Source: Antedon mediterranea (Eukaryota > Echinodermata > Crinoidea > Comatulida > Antedonidae). From it: a DNA stretch of 64,000 nucleotides. The notes under the pieces are model-generated. The model was not told the origin of the DNA. It worked only from the letters and a program-made list of their open reading frames with translations, and searched no databases. Positions 47,642-60,793 of this stretch are shown piece after piece. The first letter of the stretch is position 1. Each line of letters begins with the position of its first letter. The DNA is taken from the NCBI RefSeq assembly GCF_964355755.1, contig NC_092679.1, positions 4,466,001 to 4,530,000 of the forward strand. The letters are read 5' to 3'. Made by a program: the position numbers and the translations under genes.

Positions 47642-48480
47642 AAACACCCCTTCATCCACTTTTTGGGAGGAGGATAATTCTAAATTATGTTAAATACTGG
47701 CTATTGAGTAGACATGTGCAGTATAATTTTTTTTTTCATTATGCAATTATAAAGAGAAAAGTTAGTTAAACCGAAAAAAAGGCTTCAACCGTGAAAAAGA
47801 TTTAATCAATGATGATGAATTAGGCTATTAATATTATTACATAATGCAAGTCAAAAAAAGGGAAAGAATATAAACAGAAAAACTTTGAAAATGTTTTAGA
47901 CTATCCTAAACTAAATTTTTCAATGGATCAAACTACCAAATAATGTGATTCAACAATTTAAAAAGAGAAAAAAAAAACTGAAGTTGAGTAATCAGTTGTA
48001 ATTTTAAATTATGAAACTTCAAAAACACAATCGCAATACATCAATGGTGGTTAAGTTTGAAAGGTCATTGCACTTGTGACTACGGTCTACCCTGTGGAGT
48101 TAAAAATACTTCAACCAATGGTGTAAAAGTCTCAAGGCGCAAAATTAAGTCCGAAACCAAACACTGATAATATCAGAAGGAATTCTATTATGAGAAAGGG
48201 ATGCATGTCAGTGTTACTTTTTATACCAAGTGAAGCGTTAAATTAGCACTCAAACGAAACTGTTCATCCACTGGTATTTAGACACAATTTTGGAAGTGAT
48301 GATAGAAAAGATATTAGTCAGTGAAAAATCAATGTGGCGTTAGTTTAATCTGAATCTACAAATATAAAGAGATCTTTTTAACTAGTTGTTAAAAAGTTTA
48401 GCAAAATGAAACGATAAAAAAAAGCCAGAAACAAACTATTTTCAGAACTATATATCAATTTATAAATCTAAGAAAATTAC

Positions 48481-48682
48481 TGAAAAAATGACAATGCTGT
48501 GGGTATCAGTGGCTGGATCTCAATGGAGATACAAAATAAAATAAGCACTGAAAAATGACAATGCTGTGGGTATCAGTGGCTGGATCTCAATGGAGATACA
48601 AAATAAAATAAGCACTGAAAAATGACAATGCTGTGGGTATCAGTGGCTGGATCTCAATGGAGATACAAAATAAAATAAGCAA
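48481..48682. repeat. Near-perfect 67-bp tandem triplication
   Basis: ACAATGCTGTGGGTATCAGT occurs at 48491, 48558 and 48625. The three units, each ending ATACAAAATAAAATAAGC, are identical apart from one A in a homopolymer. The near-identity shows a very recent expansion or an assembly effect. Confidence 0.93.
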
Positions 48683-48781
48683 AAAGCTAAATCAAAACAA
48701 TAAAGTAAACAGCCAAAATGTGCAGATATATAAATTATTCCAGGTTGGAATCTCGATTGGGGAGGTTTTTTTCTAATTCTC

Positions 48782-48824
48782 AACATGGAGGTTAAAAATA
48801 AATTTTATTTTTTACCTCCATGTT
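48782..48824. repeat. Near-perfect hairpin, AACATGGAGGT ... ACCTCCATGTT
   Basis: AACATGGAGGTTAAAAATAA is followed almost without a loop by TTTATTTTTTACCTCCATGT. The arms are about 20 bp. It lies about 120 bp left of the large foldback element and may be a separate small inverted repeat. Confidence 0.65.
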
Positions 48825-48942
48825 CTCACACACTTCCTCAACTTCATCTTTTCTAACTAATTCATTTTCAGCATATCACTCGGTGGTTTAGCATTTGTTG
48901 TGTGCCTGTTTATACATACATCATGTATTATAATATTTACCT

Positions 48943-49727
48943 ATGGAACGCCGATTACGCAACATTTTGATGATATGAATTTTATGACGCGATCTGTGAT
49001 TGAAATGCATCGATATAAATTGAATTGCGCGATATATGAATGAAATGTTTTGAATTGAATGTTTTGAATGAAATGTTTTAAATTGAATGCTTTGAATTGA
49101 ATGTTTTGAATGAAATGTTTTGAATGAAATGTTTTGAATAAAATGTTTTGAACGAAATGTTTTGAATGAAATGTTTGAATTGAATTGAAAAGTCAAACTA
49201 TTGACGGCATATGTCATTCCCGCTCGTGATTTTTTCTTAACCTCTTAAGCCTGGGTACTCATCTCCTTTCCACGCTGTCATCAATATGGATCCTTTACAG
49301 AGAATCCTAACAGACCTGGGTTTGGAAATATGCATTCCACTGTTTCAGGTTGGTTAGGATTCTCTGTAAAGGATCCATATTGATAATAGTGTGGAAAGGA
49401 GTCGAGGGTACCCATTTCATTCAAAACATTTTATTCAAAACATTTCATTCAAAACATTTTATTCAAAACATTTCATTCAAAACATTTTATTCAAAACATT
49501 TTATTCAAAACATTCAATTCAAAACATTTCATTCAAAACATTTCATTCAAAATATTTTATTCAAAACATTTCATTCATAACATTTCATTTAAAGCATTCA
49601 ATTCAAAACATTCAATTCAAAACATTTCATTCATATATCGCGCCATTCAATTCATATCGATTCATTTCATTCACATATCGCGTCATAAAATTCATATCAT
49701 CGAAATGTTGCGTAAACGGCGTTCCAT
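48943..49727. mobile_element. 785-bp foldback element with minisatellite arms
   Basis: The segment is an imperfect palindrome centred near 49335. Outer ends ATGGAACGCCG and CGGCGTTCCAT, blocks such as ATGATATGAATTTTATGACG and its inverse, repeat arms of GAATGAAATGTTTT (left) and ATTCAAAACATTTC (right), and inner blocks CTTTACAGAGAATCCTAAC and its inverse all appear in mirror order. Both arms carry tandem units of about 10-15 bp. The frames of 76-143 codons in it are translated repeats (FHSKHFIQNI-type). It looks like a foldback-class DNA transposon without coding capacity; no target duplication was resolved. Confidence 0.85.
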
Positions 49728-50043
49728 ATTTACCCATGGTTTTCCAAAAGGAATTCATGGAATTGAAGATGACTAACATACATTTAAAATATTCAGCCTT
49801 GTATACATCCTACACAATATGAGACCAATGTATATCATATTCTATTATATACTGTCTCAGACTATTTATCAATTAGCAACACTTCTGCATAATGTATACC
49901 ATATCCTAAATAATGGCACTTGTTGCTTTTAAAAATTAAACTAATTATGTTATTATTATGTCTTGATTGAAACTTTCCAAGTCAAATCGATAGTATTCAA
50001 GTACATTAGAATCTTCTATATTTAATTAAAATTATATAATATA

Positions 50044-50125
50044 ATTTATTTCGCCAAATTTCAAATACAGTACAAAGACATAAAAACAGCACAAAAGGAA
50101 ATCAATGAGGCAGGATCATCTTTTG
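50044..50125 (-). mobile_element. LINE 3' tail (reverse orientation)
   Basis: Reversed, it contains GATGATCCTGCCTCATTGAT, TTGTACTGTATTTGAAATTT and GGCGAAATAAATTAT. It is a LINE-style 3' UTR end with GATCCTGCC block and AAATAAAT terminus, about 130 bp left of a similar tail on the other strand. Confidence 0.45.
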
Positions 50126-50254
50126 CTATAAAATATAAAGAAAGAATTCACATGTACTGGAAGCAATAAACTGAATATTTTCTTTTTAAGAAAAATAAAT
50201 GTATACGAAATCATGTTAGAAAATGCTGATGAACAACTCTAAAATGTATAGGAA

Positions 50255-50432
50255 ATGGTTTTTTATTTTATATTTATTATGTTGTGTTTATTGTTTTATG
50301 TTTTTTATGTAAAAGGGTCCTGCGAAAACAGAACTGTAAACTTCTCTATGCAGGATCCTTGCCATCATTTATATTATCTAACTATATTTATATTTATAAA
50401 CGATGAGTAAATAAATGTGAATTGAATTGAAA
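50255..50432 (+). mobile_element. LINE 3' tail (forward) with AGGGTCCTGC/GCAGGATCC stem-loop
   Basis: AAGGGTCCTGCGAAAACAG and CTATGCAGGATCCTTGCC can pair (50315-50323 with 50350-50358). The block ends GAGTAAATAAATGTGAATTG. Stem-loop plus (A)TAAATAAATGTGAATTGAA is a typical 3' end of CR1/L2-like LINEs. No reverse transcriptase lies upstream, so this is a 5'-truncated copy. Confidence 0.65.
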
Positions 50433-50726
50433 TTGTGCTCATTTTAACAGTGAATAAATTTAAAAACTTTAAAATCTAGAATTAGCAAAAAACGAACATT
50501 TTTGTATCGATCTACCAAGTTATGGATTAACGTACCAACTGACAAAAGAAAACATATCATTTGTTTGTTTTATCCTTTAAAATTGATTTAAATTTTGCTA
50601 CATTTAAATAATTTTTAGGTTAATGCATTGTCATGCAATATAACTTTATTTTTATTATTAGTTTTTCTGAATATGTTAAATTTATATAATTACTTCTTTT
50701 TTTACATGAGAAAAGAATATGGTAGA

Positions 50727-50795
50727 CATAGATTTGAACCCCGACCCCTGGGATTGCAAGCATGTTCACTATTATAAGCAGCACTTCCTCTGTTG
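50727..50795 (-). repeat. tRNA-derived SINE or tRNA pseudogene (reverse orientation)
   Basis: Reversed, it reads AGTGCTGCTTATAATAGTGA ... CATGCTTGCAATCCCAGGGG ... CGGGGTTCAAATC. The GGTTCAAATC is a good B box and the part before it resembles anticodon and variable arms. The A box is degraded and no acceptor stem is recognisable. Confidence 0.5.
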
Positions 50796-52553
50796 TGAGA
50801 TCAAAATAATAATGACATCATAATCTATTCTTGTACTATCTACTATATAATTAATGACCTCTAGTAGTTGGAACCATACAGATATTTTGTTGCAACACAT
50901 TACCTAATATAAAATAACAATTGAAGTTATTCATTTGAAAAACCACCAATCTGAACATCACAAAAGGCAATCATGATTAATATACAAAATATTAATATGT
51001 TTAAAAAAGAAACTACCACTAATCAAGTGCTTTGTTTACAAAACATTTGTGGGTATCAATTGAAGGTGACTTCTTCGAAATTACAATTAATAGCAAAGGG
51101 AAGTTTTTTTTTTTACTGACGCATATGTTTATCTTTGCCTTATTAGAGACAATTTTTTAAGTGATGACAGACACATTAAAAAGAATATGTATCAATTTTA
51201 TTAATTATATTTTGTAAATTTAATCTTATTACTAAATTCTGTTTAATTTGACAGCATTTCCGTTTGGTGTATTTTTATACAAAAGTACCTAGAATCTATA
51301 GTATATATGCCAATATTCTGCGGTGCATTTTGTGTTTGCTACGACTTTCGCAATAGTGAGTTTTCACATCGGGACGGTAGAAGATAGATATGAAAGGATA
51401 CAGTAATTTATACAAAATATTAATCTGCGCATGCGTATAAGCTCAGTATACGTTGTTCCATTCTCATCGGGAATATAACTATTTGATTTAACATTCGGTA
51501 AATGTATAATTATTATAGGAAGCATGCATTACCTTTACTTTATTATTTAACAACTAAACTACAGTAGGTTTTATTTGAATGATCTTGTAGAGTTAATATT
51601 TTACAACTAGAGAGTCAACTAGATACAATACTAACAGGGCAGGGACTCCATACCACAAATGTTTATCTGGTTAGAATGAGGAAGTTTTCGTTCTCAACGA
51701 AAGAATTCATTAATGATTGCTCATTGCGGTAATTCACAACCATGACAGTCAAACCTAATGAATAACCTATTGTACATTGAACGAGAAAGAAACTTAATTG
51801 AAAAAACATTACAGTCTGACTTAAAAGTTAGATGAAAGAGATGTTGTGATACAGAAAGAACGTTTTTAAAATATGAATTGATGTTGAGCGATTTCTGCGT
51901 CGATCCCAGAGGATGTAACCGAGACGTGGGTCCGGGTTTTTGAACTTTATCTGACATTTCAAAACGCTTTCATCTTTCAAAAATTATACAGTATATATAT
52001 GTATATTAAGTACATGTAACTTTAATTAAATTACTAAAAAAAGGGTTCCTCTCTGTAATAATATAATATGTTAATTTAATTTAATTATTTTAACTTGTAC
52101 TGTTAATTAAGGTTCTCTATGATGTTTATATCCGCCCTGCATCTACAGTACTCGTTCGCTGATACTTAAAAATACATCTTAAAGAATACAGCTTGAATGC
52201 CTATATCCAGTATCTAATCTAGTTCTACATTAACTCTCAACATTCAAAAGTCTTTATTTATTTTTGCAACAGTATTACTATTTATGCCTCTTGTAGACTC
52301 TTTTGTTCTGGGCCTATTATAATAATATTTTTTTTTGTATTTCTTTGATTTATATCATTATTAATCTAATGTTTAAGAAAGAATGGAATAAAACCCTTAA
52401 CATATACTAAAATTGTTTATTAATTAAGAAGGAGGAGCTTAATAACTTAAGTTCTTAGAATTGTAGGCCTTCTTTGCTGTTAATTAACCAATTAATTAGT
52501 ATTTCCTGTCACTCTTTGGTGTTTGTTATTTGTGTATAATTCAATCACTTGAT

Positions 52554-52588
52554 CTTGAAAATGGTTCCATGATGGTTCCGAAACGTCG
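52554..52588 (+). ncRNA. Degenerate hammerhead-like motif, ...GGTTCCGAAACGTC
   Basis: CTTGAAAATGGTTCCATGAT followed by GGTTCCGAAACGTC. The spacing of a CUGANGA-like core, a stem and GAAAC-GUC resembles minimal hammerhead ribozymes reported in Penelope-like retroelements. Here the first core is mutated (CTTGAAA) and the stem is weak. An alternative is a plain retroelement tail. A weak frame across it is not called. Confidence 0.3.
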
Positions 52589-52821
52589 ATCTTCTTGTTT
52601 TTTGTCATTAAATTTTATTGTAAAAAAAACATATACTATAGTCCAAAAATGGTTTAAATTTGTAAATATAAGGCCTATAATGGTTAGCCCCATCAAATCA
52701 TCACTGGCTACCGACAGAGTATAATCCCATGCTCAAGTATATAATCCTACACCCTAATTTAGGTTAAACTCGAACACAAGAATTTTGATCAACCGATTGT
52801 TCTTACAGTAATCCAAGTATA

Positions 52822-53368
52822 ATACCCTATCGCATAATTTTGTAAGAATTTCATAGCAGGCCCCTTGGACTATACTATACGGTACATTTGTAAGAGAAAT
52901 GATTTGTAGGAGGAAAGGGTAATACAGTTAATTTTGAGTGGGAGACGGTTGTAATAATTTTAATCCTTAATGCACACAAACATGGATGGCACCTAAAGTC
53001 TTGATTGTTGTACAAGAGGCTTGTTCCATCGCTCTATCGAGCCACATTTTGTCTCTAATCTTCTCTTGTCACGTAAAATACCCTATCGCATAATTTCTTT
53101 AAAATTTCATAGATGGCCCCTTGGACTGTACATTTGTAAGAAAAATGATTTGTAGAGGATGAAAGTGTAATACCGTTAATTTTGAGTGGGAGACGGTTGC
53201 AATAATTTTAATCCTTAATGTGCACGAACACGGATGGAACCAGATCAGGCAGTCATCCAAGGAATCTATAATCTCGCAACTAACGTCTTGATTGCCGTAC
53301 AAGAGTGACGCTTGTTCTGTGGCTCTCCATCGAGTCACATTTTGGCTCTAATCTTTTCTTGTCACATT
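52822..53368. repeat. Tandem duplication, unit about 256 bp, two diverged copies
   Basis: ATACCCTATCGCATAATTT starts at 52822 and 53078. Shared blocks follow in order: GGCCCCTTGGACT, AATGATTTGTAG, TTTTGAGTGGGAGACGGTTG, GTCTTGATTG, CGAG(C/T)CACATTTTG, CTCTAATCTT. The second copy carries an extra stretch around 53240-53275. Divergence is moderate, so it is older than the 48.5-kb triplication. Confidence 0.85.
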
Positions 53369-55750
53369 TCCGTCTCTAAAGGATTAATATACTTGTATAT
53401 TTCCTGAATTTAATATAAACCACTTTCCATAATTGGCAATACAGAATTCTGACTTAAAGTGAACTAATTAAGATAAAAACAATGAGGGCCAGTGTATGGA
53501 AGTTCCATAGTTCCTTATTTGGAGAACTAGTTAAAGTGAATAGCAACAATCAAGTCTGGCTAACTAAACTATTTTTGTGCCAAAATTAGTGCTAAGTACT
53601 ACCAGGATATTTTAACCCTAGATGCCCCTAAATATTATCCATCTAACGTTAGTTTATAATATTATAATAAAATGGTCCAGATACAGAGGAACTAAACAAG
53701 CACGAATGACTTCATAAGACGGGATGACGTCACATACACATGAAAATCAGCTACCAAATACGGTTATACGGTACCATCTTCGAGACGTGATATGGCTGCA
53801 TCTTGCTTGAAATTTAGTATCTTTAGTAATTTAATAGCTTTGAGGACATGTCACTGTAGTATATTCATGCTAAATCAACGAATAAGAGAGAAGTAGTACT
53901 TTATAAATGGCACTTTTTACTCAATAGTGTCCATGGAGGAAATGGAAGAGGAGAAGATGAGAGAGTCCTAGACTCGGGTACCCCGAGTAAAAACTACGGT
54001 ATTAAAAATTACCTATCTGCAATAGCCCATGGGAAGTTTTAAACTTGATTAACTATTATACAAGTGCCATAAAGCGAGTACTACAAATTTACACAGTGAG
54101 CTTATTTTTTCACGAATTTTTCATATATACTTAATTTTGTTTACAATTTCAATGGAGTTTTTTCATAGGATTTAGGTCGGAAAGAAATTCTGTTTACTTA
54201 TTATATTGATAATAAATAGACAATTTAGAATTTGCTGCTATGCTACTTTATAGCAGTGTAGCACCGAATAAAAATCATAACACTAGAACTAGTGCTATTC
54301 ACCATTCCATGTTGCCATAATCAACTGCTGGCGAGTTTATAATTTCTTGTGTTTCATTTCAAATTAATATTTTCAACAAAAGAATATACTGTACTCAATG
54401 TTAATCGCGTTTAGAAAAAATTGTTTAAAGAAGTCATTGAAACATTAAAGTATAATATTTATAAAAACATTGAAAACTATCTCAGTAGTTGATGGTTATA
54501 TTAATAAATATGGGATTCATATCATTGGCTGAATCCCAAACATCCGGCTTCATACAAATAAACTTTGAATACGATGACAAAATAAATTCGCAATTCTGTG
54601 TTAAAGTTATTCCTTATGTGAAAGTAACATTGGATAGAATTTGTTAAAGTACTCAAATTAATTCCTAGTATTTAGCTGGAAGAAAGTGTTTTAATTTACG
54701 CATTAAAAATGCTTGACATTTTCATCCATATAGGTTCTGGGAAACGACACAAATCTGACCTCTAAAAACAGAAGATTGGAAACCGATAACTGAATTCAGG
54801 AACTTCAGCTGTTTCCTGCTATTAAACATAACTAAAAAAAAAACTTACTCGATGGACATATAGACTACGTTGATGTAGAGAAGGAAATATTTAGGATTTG
54901 CGAGCTTCCTACATAGATATAAAGCAAGGCCGCATAGCCTAGATCACTTACCAAAACGTAATCTCACAATAGTATCTACACAATTGTAGAAGCATACCAA
55001 AAAAAGTGTAGCTTTCGCATTCACTCAAAAATACAAGTATCTACATGTTTTTCAAAATTGGAAATTGTTTGCCTTTTAAAAAATTGTTGTTCTATGGTGA
55101 ATTATTTTGTGCATACATAAAATCCTTTCTGATTTCTTGTATGTTGGCAATAACGTTTGCAGTATTTAATTTAAAGTTTTAACCTTTACAATTACAGGAT
55201 GGGTTATTTAGACCCTGCTTATAACTACTTAATTAAAACTTGTATTGAACTTGTAATGTACAACAAATACTCAGTATTTGTTGGTCGTGGAAAGAAGTCT
55301 TACTAAAATGCTGTTTTTCTACTTTAACTTGCATAATTAGGCCCTGTGGCAGAAACATGAGGAGAACCCGAGTTTGGAATTCAACTAGGGAAGAACCAAG
55401 AATCTTTACGGTTCAGTAAGCACACAGTAGTTTAACCTGAAGTATGATGTAATACCAAAAGATCAACAACCTGTGACACAAAAACTTGTAACAAATTCCA
55501 ACATGCAAACCTAGCTCGTTTTATTCAAACTACAGCAACCATGTCAAACGTATTCTACTGTTCAGTGTTCAGTCATCAGTGGAAAATTACTTCCATTTAT
55601 TGTCATTTTGCATATAAAATATACATAGAAATTATGTTTGCGCTGACAAAAACAGATAAATGAAAAAATTACAAAGCATCACATCACTCTCATACGGTAT
55701 ACTGACAAGCATTCAGTGCCTCAATGGCAGGTGGAGAAAAACATATTTGT
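53369..55750. other. AT-rich non-coding stretch; CRE-like site at 53725-53732
   Basis: No exon recognised. A TGACGTCA palindrome at 53725-53732 is the only one I found right of 17.1 kb. Confidence 0.4.
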
Positions 55751-55835
55751 TACTGCAGTAATTGCGTTTCTTTAACCTGTTTATACATTATTTAGCAAAC
55801 CATTTCTGCAGTAATACTATGGTACATTTTAACCT
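55751..55835. repeat. Diverged relative of the CTGCAGTTACTGCAGT element (copy 2)
   Basis: TTACTGCAGTAATTGC, then CTTTAACCTGTTTATACATT, then ATTTAGCAAACC parallel GTTACTGCAGTAACTTC, CTTTAAACCGGTTTAATGC and ATTTACCAAGC of 28084-28214. TTTCTGCAGTAATACTATGG follows, so the right end is rearranged or lost. Confidence 0.4.
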
Positions 55836-58800
55836 GCAATTAATTATTTTGCCTTTTTTTTGCACACTGTTTATTGTAGTGACTGCCTCATAAACTTAAA
55901 AATAAACTCAAATAGTTTGTTATTAATTTTAACATCATCTCAATACAAAATTCATCAACAATTTGGCATGACAAAACTTTCGACCAATCATTGAAAATAA
56001 TACTATTTAATTTAAAAACTATTTTAAAATAAAAGTACAACTCGTACATATTGATAGACATCAACTTTTGAATGGCAAGTGATTTTCATAGAAAAAAGAA
56101 ATCCATTTTTTGGAATGTAGAAGAAATCATCATCAATGAACATACCCAGTGGACCTACATCTGAGCAAAAATAAACAAAATAAGGGAAAAAATATTGTTT
56201 GACTCGGTCCAACCGTGAAAAGAATGTCCGAACGTGAAAAATCACAATTTACTCAAAGTTAGCGTAACAAAAATAACAAAGTTGAAACTGGATATTTGTA
56301 ATTATGCAACAAGAATAAATGGTATTGGTAAATGTTTTGAACTTAGTCAATGGGAGGTACACAAAAAAGTGTCCAAGTCCAATTCAAGGTAGGCCTCCAC
56401 AGACAAGGTCTAGTGCAAGGCCCTAGGCCTACACTGACAATCACTAGCAAACAAGAATATGATGGTCTCTTGGGGTAGGCATAGTTAGTGTGTGTGTTCA
56501 AAGTCATTGAACTTGTTCTTGCCTAAAGGTTTTCACCAAGGCTGAATTTAATTAGATTCAGTAAGAATTCTGACAAAAATAAAACATTTTTCTCAATTGA
56601 GAAACCTGTCAACGTTGTGACTAGGAAAGATACCAGAGAGTATCCCGTAAGATAACTTACATTTCTCGTTTTGATGCGCGTAACAACTACAAAGTTTTGT
56701 AGACGTGATTTACACACATTTCTGTTTTATCTCGCTTCATTTTGTAATCAAGTTTTCTGAAGGTCATTTATAAAATAAAACCTGATAAAATCTTCAACAA
56801 ATTAAACAGTTTTAGTCAGTTAATTTAATTTTCAACCAAAAACAAATTGACACAAAATACACACCATGAATAAAAGAAGAATAGTTTCGTTCGTGAAATC
56901 ATTCACAGTATCAATCAAATCGAGATACTGTACCCGCTTAAAAAAAAAATAAAGCAGAACTACAGTACGGTACTGACTGTAAACCAGATTTTAAGGGGTT
57001 TTTTTTCCCCAAAAAGTGCAAAAACCACTTTAGTTTTCCATTTCAAAAGGAAACTTTAGTAAAAAAGGTGGTTTATTCCTGTATTGACATTATGTCATCT
57101 TTTTTTTAAATTGTTCATATTTTTGTTACCGATTTTATAATAAAGTTTAAATCATTAATAAGTTAAGTCCAGAGCAGATGATGTGTGATATCATGACCAA
57201 GCTATCTTGACCTTTCTACTAATTTATCAGCAGACCTCACTCTATTAAAAGCGTTCCTTAAGGTATTCTAAATAGAAAGTAAAAACAAATTTTAGATCAT
57301 TTTTAATACTGCAGTCATTAGGTCAAGTAAAAACGTTAATTACTGTACTAATACATTGTAATATAAATTTTAATTAGTTATTTAGTTCAAATGAAAGGGT
57401 ATTAATAACCAATATTTTATTTCTGTCTGTGGGAAACAAGTTTAAATGTTGTTTAAAAATCATAATTAATAGCAGATATAAACAATACTATTAATGATAA
57501 TTTAAATAGAACATACCTACTATAACAGGATTAAAGTTTGGTAGCATTATTTACTATACGTATACTTTTTGTTATTATTTAACGGACGAATTGTAAATGT
57601 ATCTCAACTACGTCATAGATTGTCTATAATAGATTACCGGGAAAAACAAATTCTAATTTGAAAAAGGTTAATAGTTGATACTCGGATTGTTGAAGTTTGG
57701 GAAGTATTGAAAAAAAGTAAACAGTTCATAGAAAAGGTTCAAACCGGGTGAAAGGAAGTAGAAAATACTTTCCATGAAACTAAGCAGTTATGATTGATAG
57801 GTAAATTGAGGAGAATAACCTGTGAAAGGCAATTGCGGAAAAGTATGGACAAACTGGGGGTATTACAGCATAGTTTGTACTCCAGTGTTTTATGCTGTCG
57901 GAAATTACCACATTTTATACGCGTTCTACACATTGTCTTGATGACAGATCCTCCTCATCTACTTTTCATTTAAATCATCAAAACACATATAAACATATTT
58001 TAATACACTTATGAGATAAAAATATCTCAGTAAGTTATAAATAAAATCCAGGGCGGATATATGGAGGGATTTTGAACAGTTGGACCTTCCATACATTTTA
58101 CATAATAATGAAAATGCAATTATCTTGGCCCAAACAACATTTGTTTTATTTTGAACCTTTAGTGAATATCTAGTAGGGGTCATAATGATCTATAATAATC
58201 ATGCATGAAGAAGAAGCACTCCCAAAGGGGGGAGAGCAGACGATAGAGGTCACAAGTTTCCCCCCCCCCCCACCCCTAAAAACGGTTTAGTAATGGTTAT
58301 ATCTTATCTTATATGGAATATTAGAAAACATTTTAACATTAAATAATTTCTTTTTAAACCACCAACGTTGTTTGCAATTCATAGACATGGCATGTTTATA
58401 TAGTACCACACCTCTGTTTATGGAGGTTGTGGGGACGAGTCCTAGTAATATAACACAACATCTCATGGTAGTCACAGTTTTTACACACACTGCCAGTACA
58501 AAAAAATAGGAAAAGAAAAAAAGATCTGTGTTTGTGATTAAAAAGTAAATTACTGTAGGCTCATTAGAAAATGAATAGCCAAATTATGATCATAAATTTC
58601 TGTTTCTAAATAATCTAAATTAATTCAAATCACGTTATGGGAATTTGCTTTCACTTCAGCTCCCATTTGAGGGTGCGTCTTGATAAGAAGAGCCAACAGG
58701 TTACTTCTACATCAATCACTCAAAATCAGAAAAAGTACATTTCTATGTCATACATCCTATATCATGATGTTACATAAGTTTGGCTTTCTTTTTTTTGAAA

Positions 58801-60640
58801 GATTTAAACTTTAAATACATTTATTTATCATTTTACATTTTTCGTATCTGCACAAGTATTGAAATCACTTTTGCATAGTAGTTTGTTAAATGGTTGCGGC
58901 CAATTTATAGGGTTTAATAAAACAGTTGTAGTTGTATTAATCTAATTGCCAAGTGGCATATAGTACTATCCCAAAATGCAACATGACCAAACAAGCTAGT
59001 CACCATTGATGACCATTATGCTGAAGCTTCCAAATATAAAATTCACATGTTCAGAACTTTCCTAAAATTAGCCTCACACGTAAGCCTATCTGAATTGAGT
59101 GCTGACTGAGCTTTCTTTCACACTACACTGTGTCCACACCATACAATATCTCACGTTAGTATCAGGCTACAATGTTCATATCGATGGAGTTATTGCGTAA
59201 TAGCGTACAATGCTCAAAGATCAAACGTAAACTTTAGATAAAATAACGAAAGTTTTCAAATACAGGGCAATGCTTATCACTACTCTACAATGGAAGTTTT
59301 GTTGCTTAGAAAATGACTGATGGGATGCAACGCTGAAATACTTCAAACGAAACACTCAACTGTTTTCAACTAATACAGTTCGGTGTTTGTGTGAACTGAG
59401 CCTCAGAACTCAGCACACTACCACCTGGTGAGCACCTATCATGCTAGGTGGTGCATCTAATCAAACATTGTTGTACACTGTATACAGTCCTATACAATTC
59501 TAAACTTTATTAAATGGTTGATAACACATCAAGTGATTTTCTATTCCGGTGGTCTTGGTTACTGTAAACTTTATTTCACAGCGTTTTATTCCAAATAATT
59601 TATTTAGCAGACAGTTTCCGGTATGTTACGTTATCCATTAACCTTAGTTTGTGAACTTATTCCTAATGAAGCGCTGAGCAAATGCAAAAAAAAAAAACTT
59701 CTGGTCTATTAGTACTGTAATAAAAACAGCTTGGAATTCAATGTTATCTCATTACTCCAGTTACGTATAGTCTTGGTTGAGTGGTTTAACAGGAATTAAT
59801 TAATTGGTTTAGAACAAGTTTTTTTATTTGCAGTTTAAATTAAATTGAATACAATTAAATACAAACTATTTTTATCATTTATTCCCAAAAATGAATAGTT
59901 TTACTCTTCTCTGATTTCATCTCTTCTTTTTCTGAAGAGCAGAGAATTGCAAAGTAATCAAATAATGAAAAGTATAACTAAACTACAGTAAATAAAGATA
60001 TTATAGTTTCTTATTTAGCTATTAGGGAAGTTATTGATTACAAAATGTCAAAAGTATTTAGTATACCCATACATTCTTTATTGATCGTATCCATTTTAAA
60101 GTATACGTGACCTGATACAGAAATTCAAACTTAGATTTTAAAATATCCTAACTTTTTATCAAAGTACACTTCCTCCAACGCCCCTATTTACGTCATTAGC
60201 CTGCCAGCGTGCACTTTGCGTTCTATTTCTATCTTCTTGTCTGATATAAAGGGCGTCTATATAACACAACCAGCTTCCCTCAACGACAAAGTTAATTGAG
60301 TGAGATATGCAGCGCGAACGAGTAGAAAATGAAATTTTAGCAACAAAGGAAAGTAATGGCTTCATTGAATGCTCTGGGGGGTTTTCGAGGGTACGAGAGG
60401 AAATAGATGAAATTTTTAAATACGGGCAACAAAACATGGCCTAGTTCCAACAACCTAACGCTTTCATCACTTTCACATTTAGGACATCACATGCTACAAA
60501 ATCAACCAATCAGAAGTAGTGTTATATATTCAAAACACAGTATTAGAAATTTGGAGAAATTCGCAAAACAAAAAAAACGTTTAGCGCTGACCAATAAAAC
60601 GTTCTTACACAATTATCGGTTAGGTTGGATCAGAAAAACT
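55836..60640. other. AT-rich non-coding stretch
   Basis: About 4.8 kb. A C-run with GGGG neighbour lies at about 58226-58276 (C11 at 58260-58270). Small frames at 56024-58490 (-) and 60159-60643 (both strands) are unrecognised. CCAAT words near 60510 and 60588 are noted but no promoter is claimed. Confidence 0.4.
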
Positions 60641-60793
60641 TAAGCTCTGTCTACATCAAATTTATATTATAATATTATATATACATAATATATAGACATG
60701 TCATATCACTACCATATTTGGGCATATCATACCATATTTGGGCACATCACACTTTTATTGTCAAACTAATTTGATAGTGTAGACAGAGATTTA
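60641..60793. mobile_element. MITE with CTCTGTCTACA ends
   Basis: TAAGCTCTGTCTACATCAAA at the left and TTTGATAGTGTAGACAGAGA at the right form an inverted repeat about 150 bp apart. A direct repeat, ACCATATTTGGGCAYATCA, occurs twice inside. The layout is that of a small non-autonomous DNA transposon; the superfamily is not assigned. Confidence 0.7.

Noticed and set aside
48921-49822. Frames rich in FHSKHFIQNI repeats on both strands
   Set aside because: Direct translation of the ATTCAAAACATTTC arms of the foldback element.
60500-60600. CCAAT-box promoter
   Set aside because: CCAAT words alone are too common, and there is no adjacent exon or initiator that I can support.
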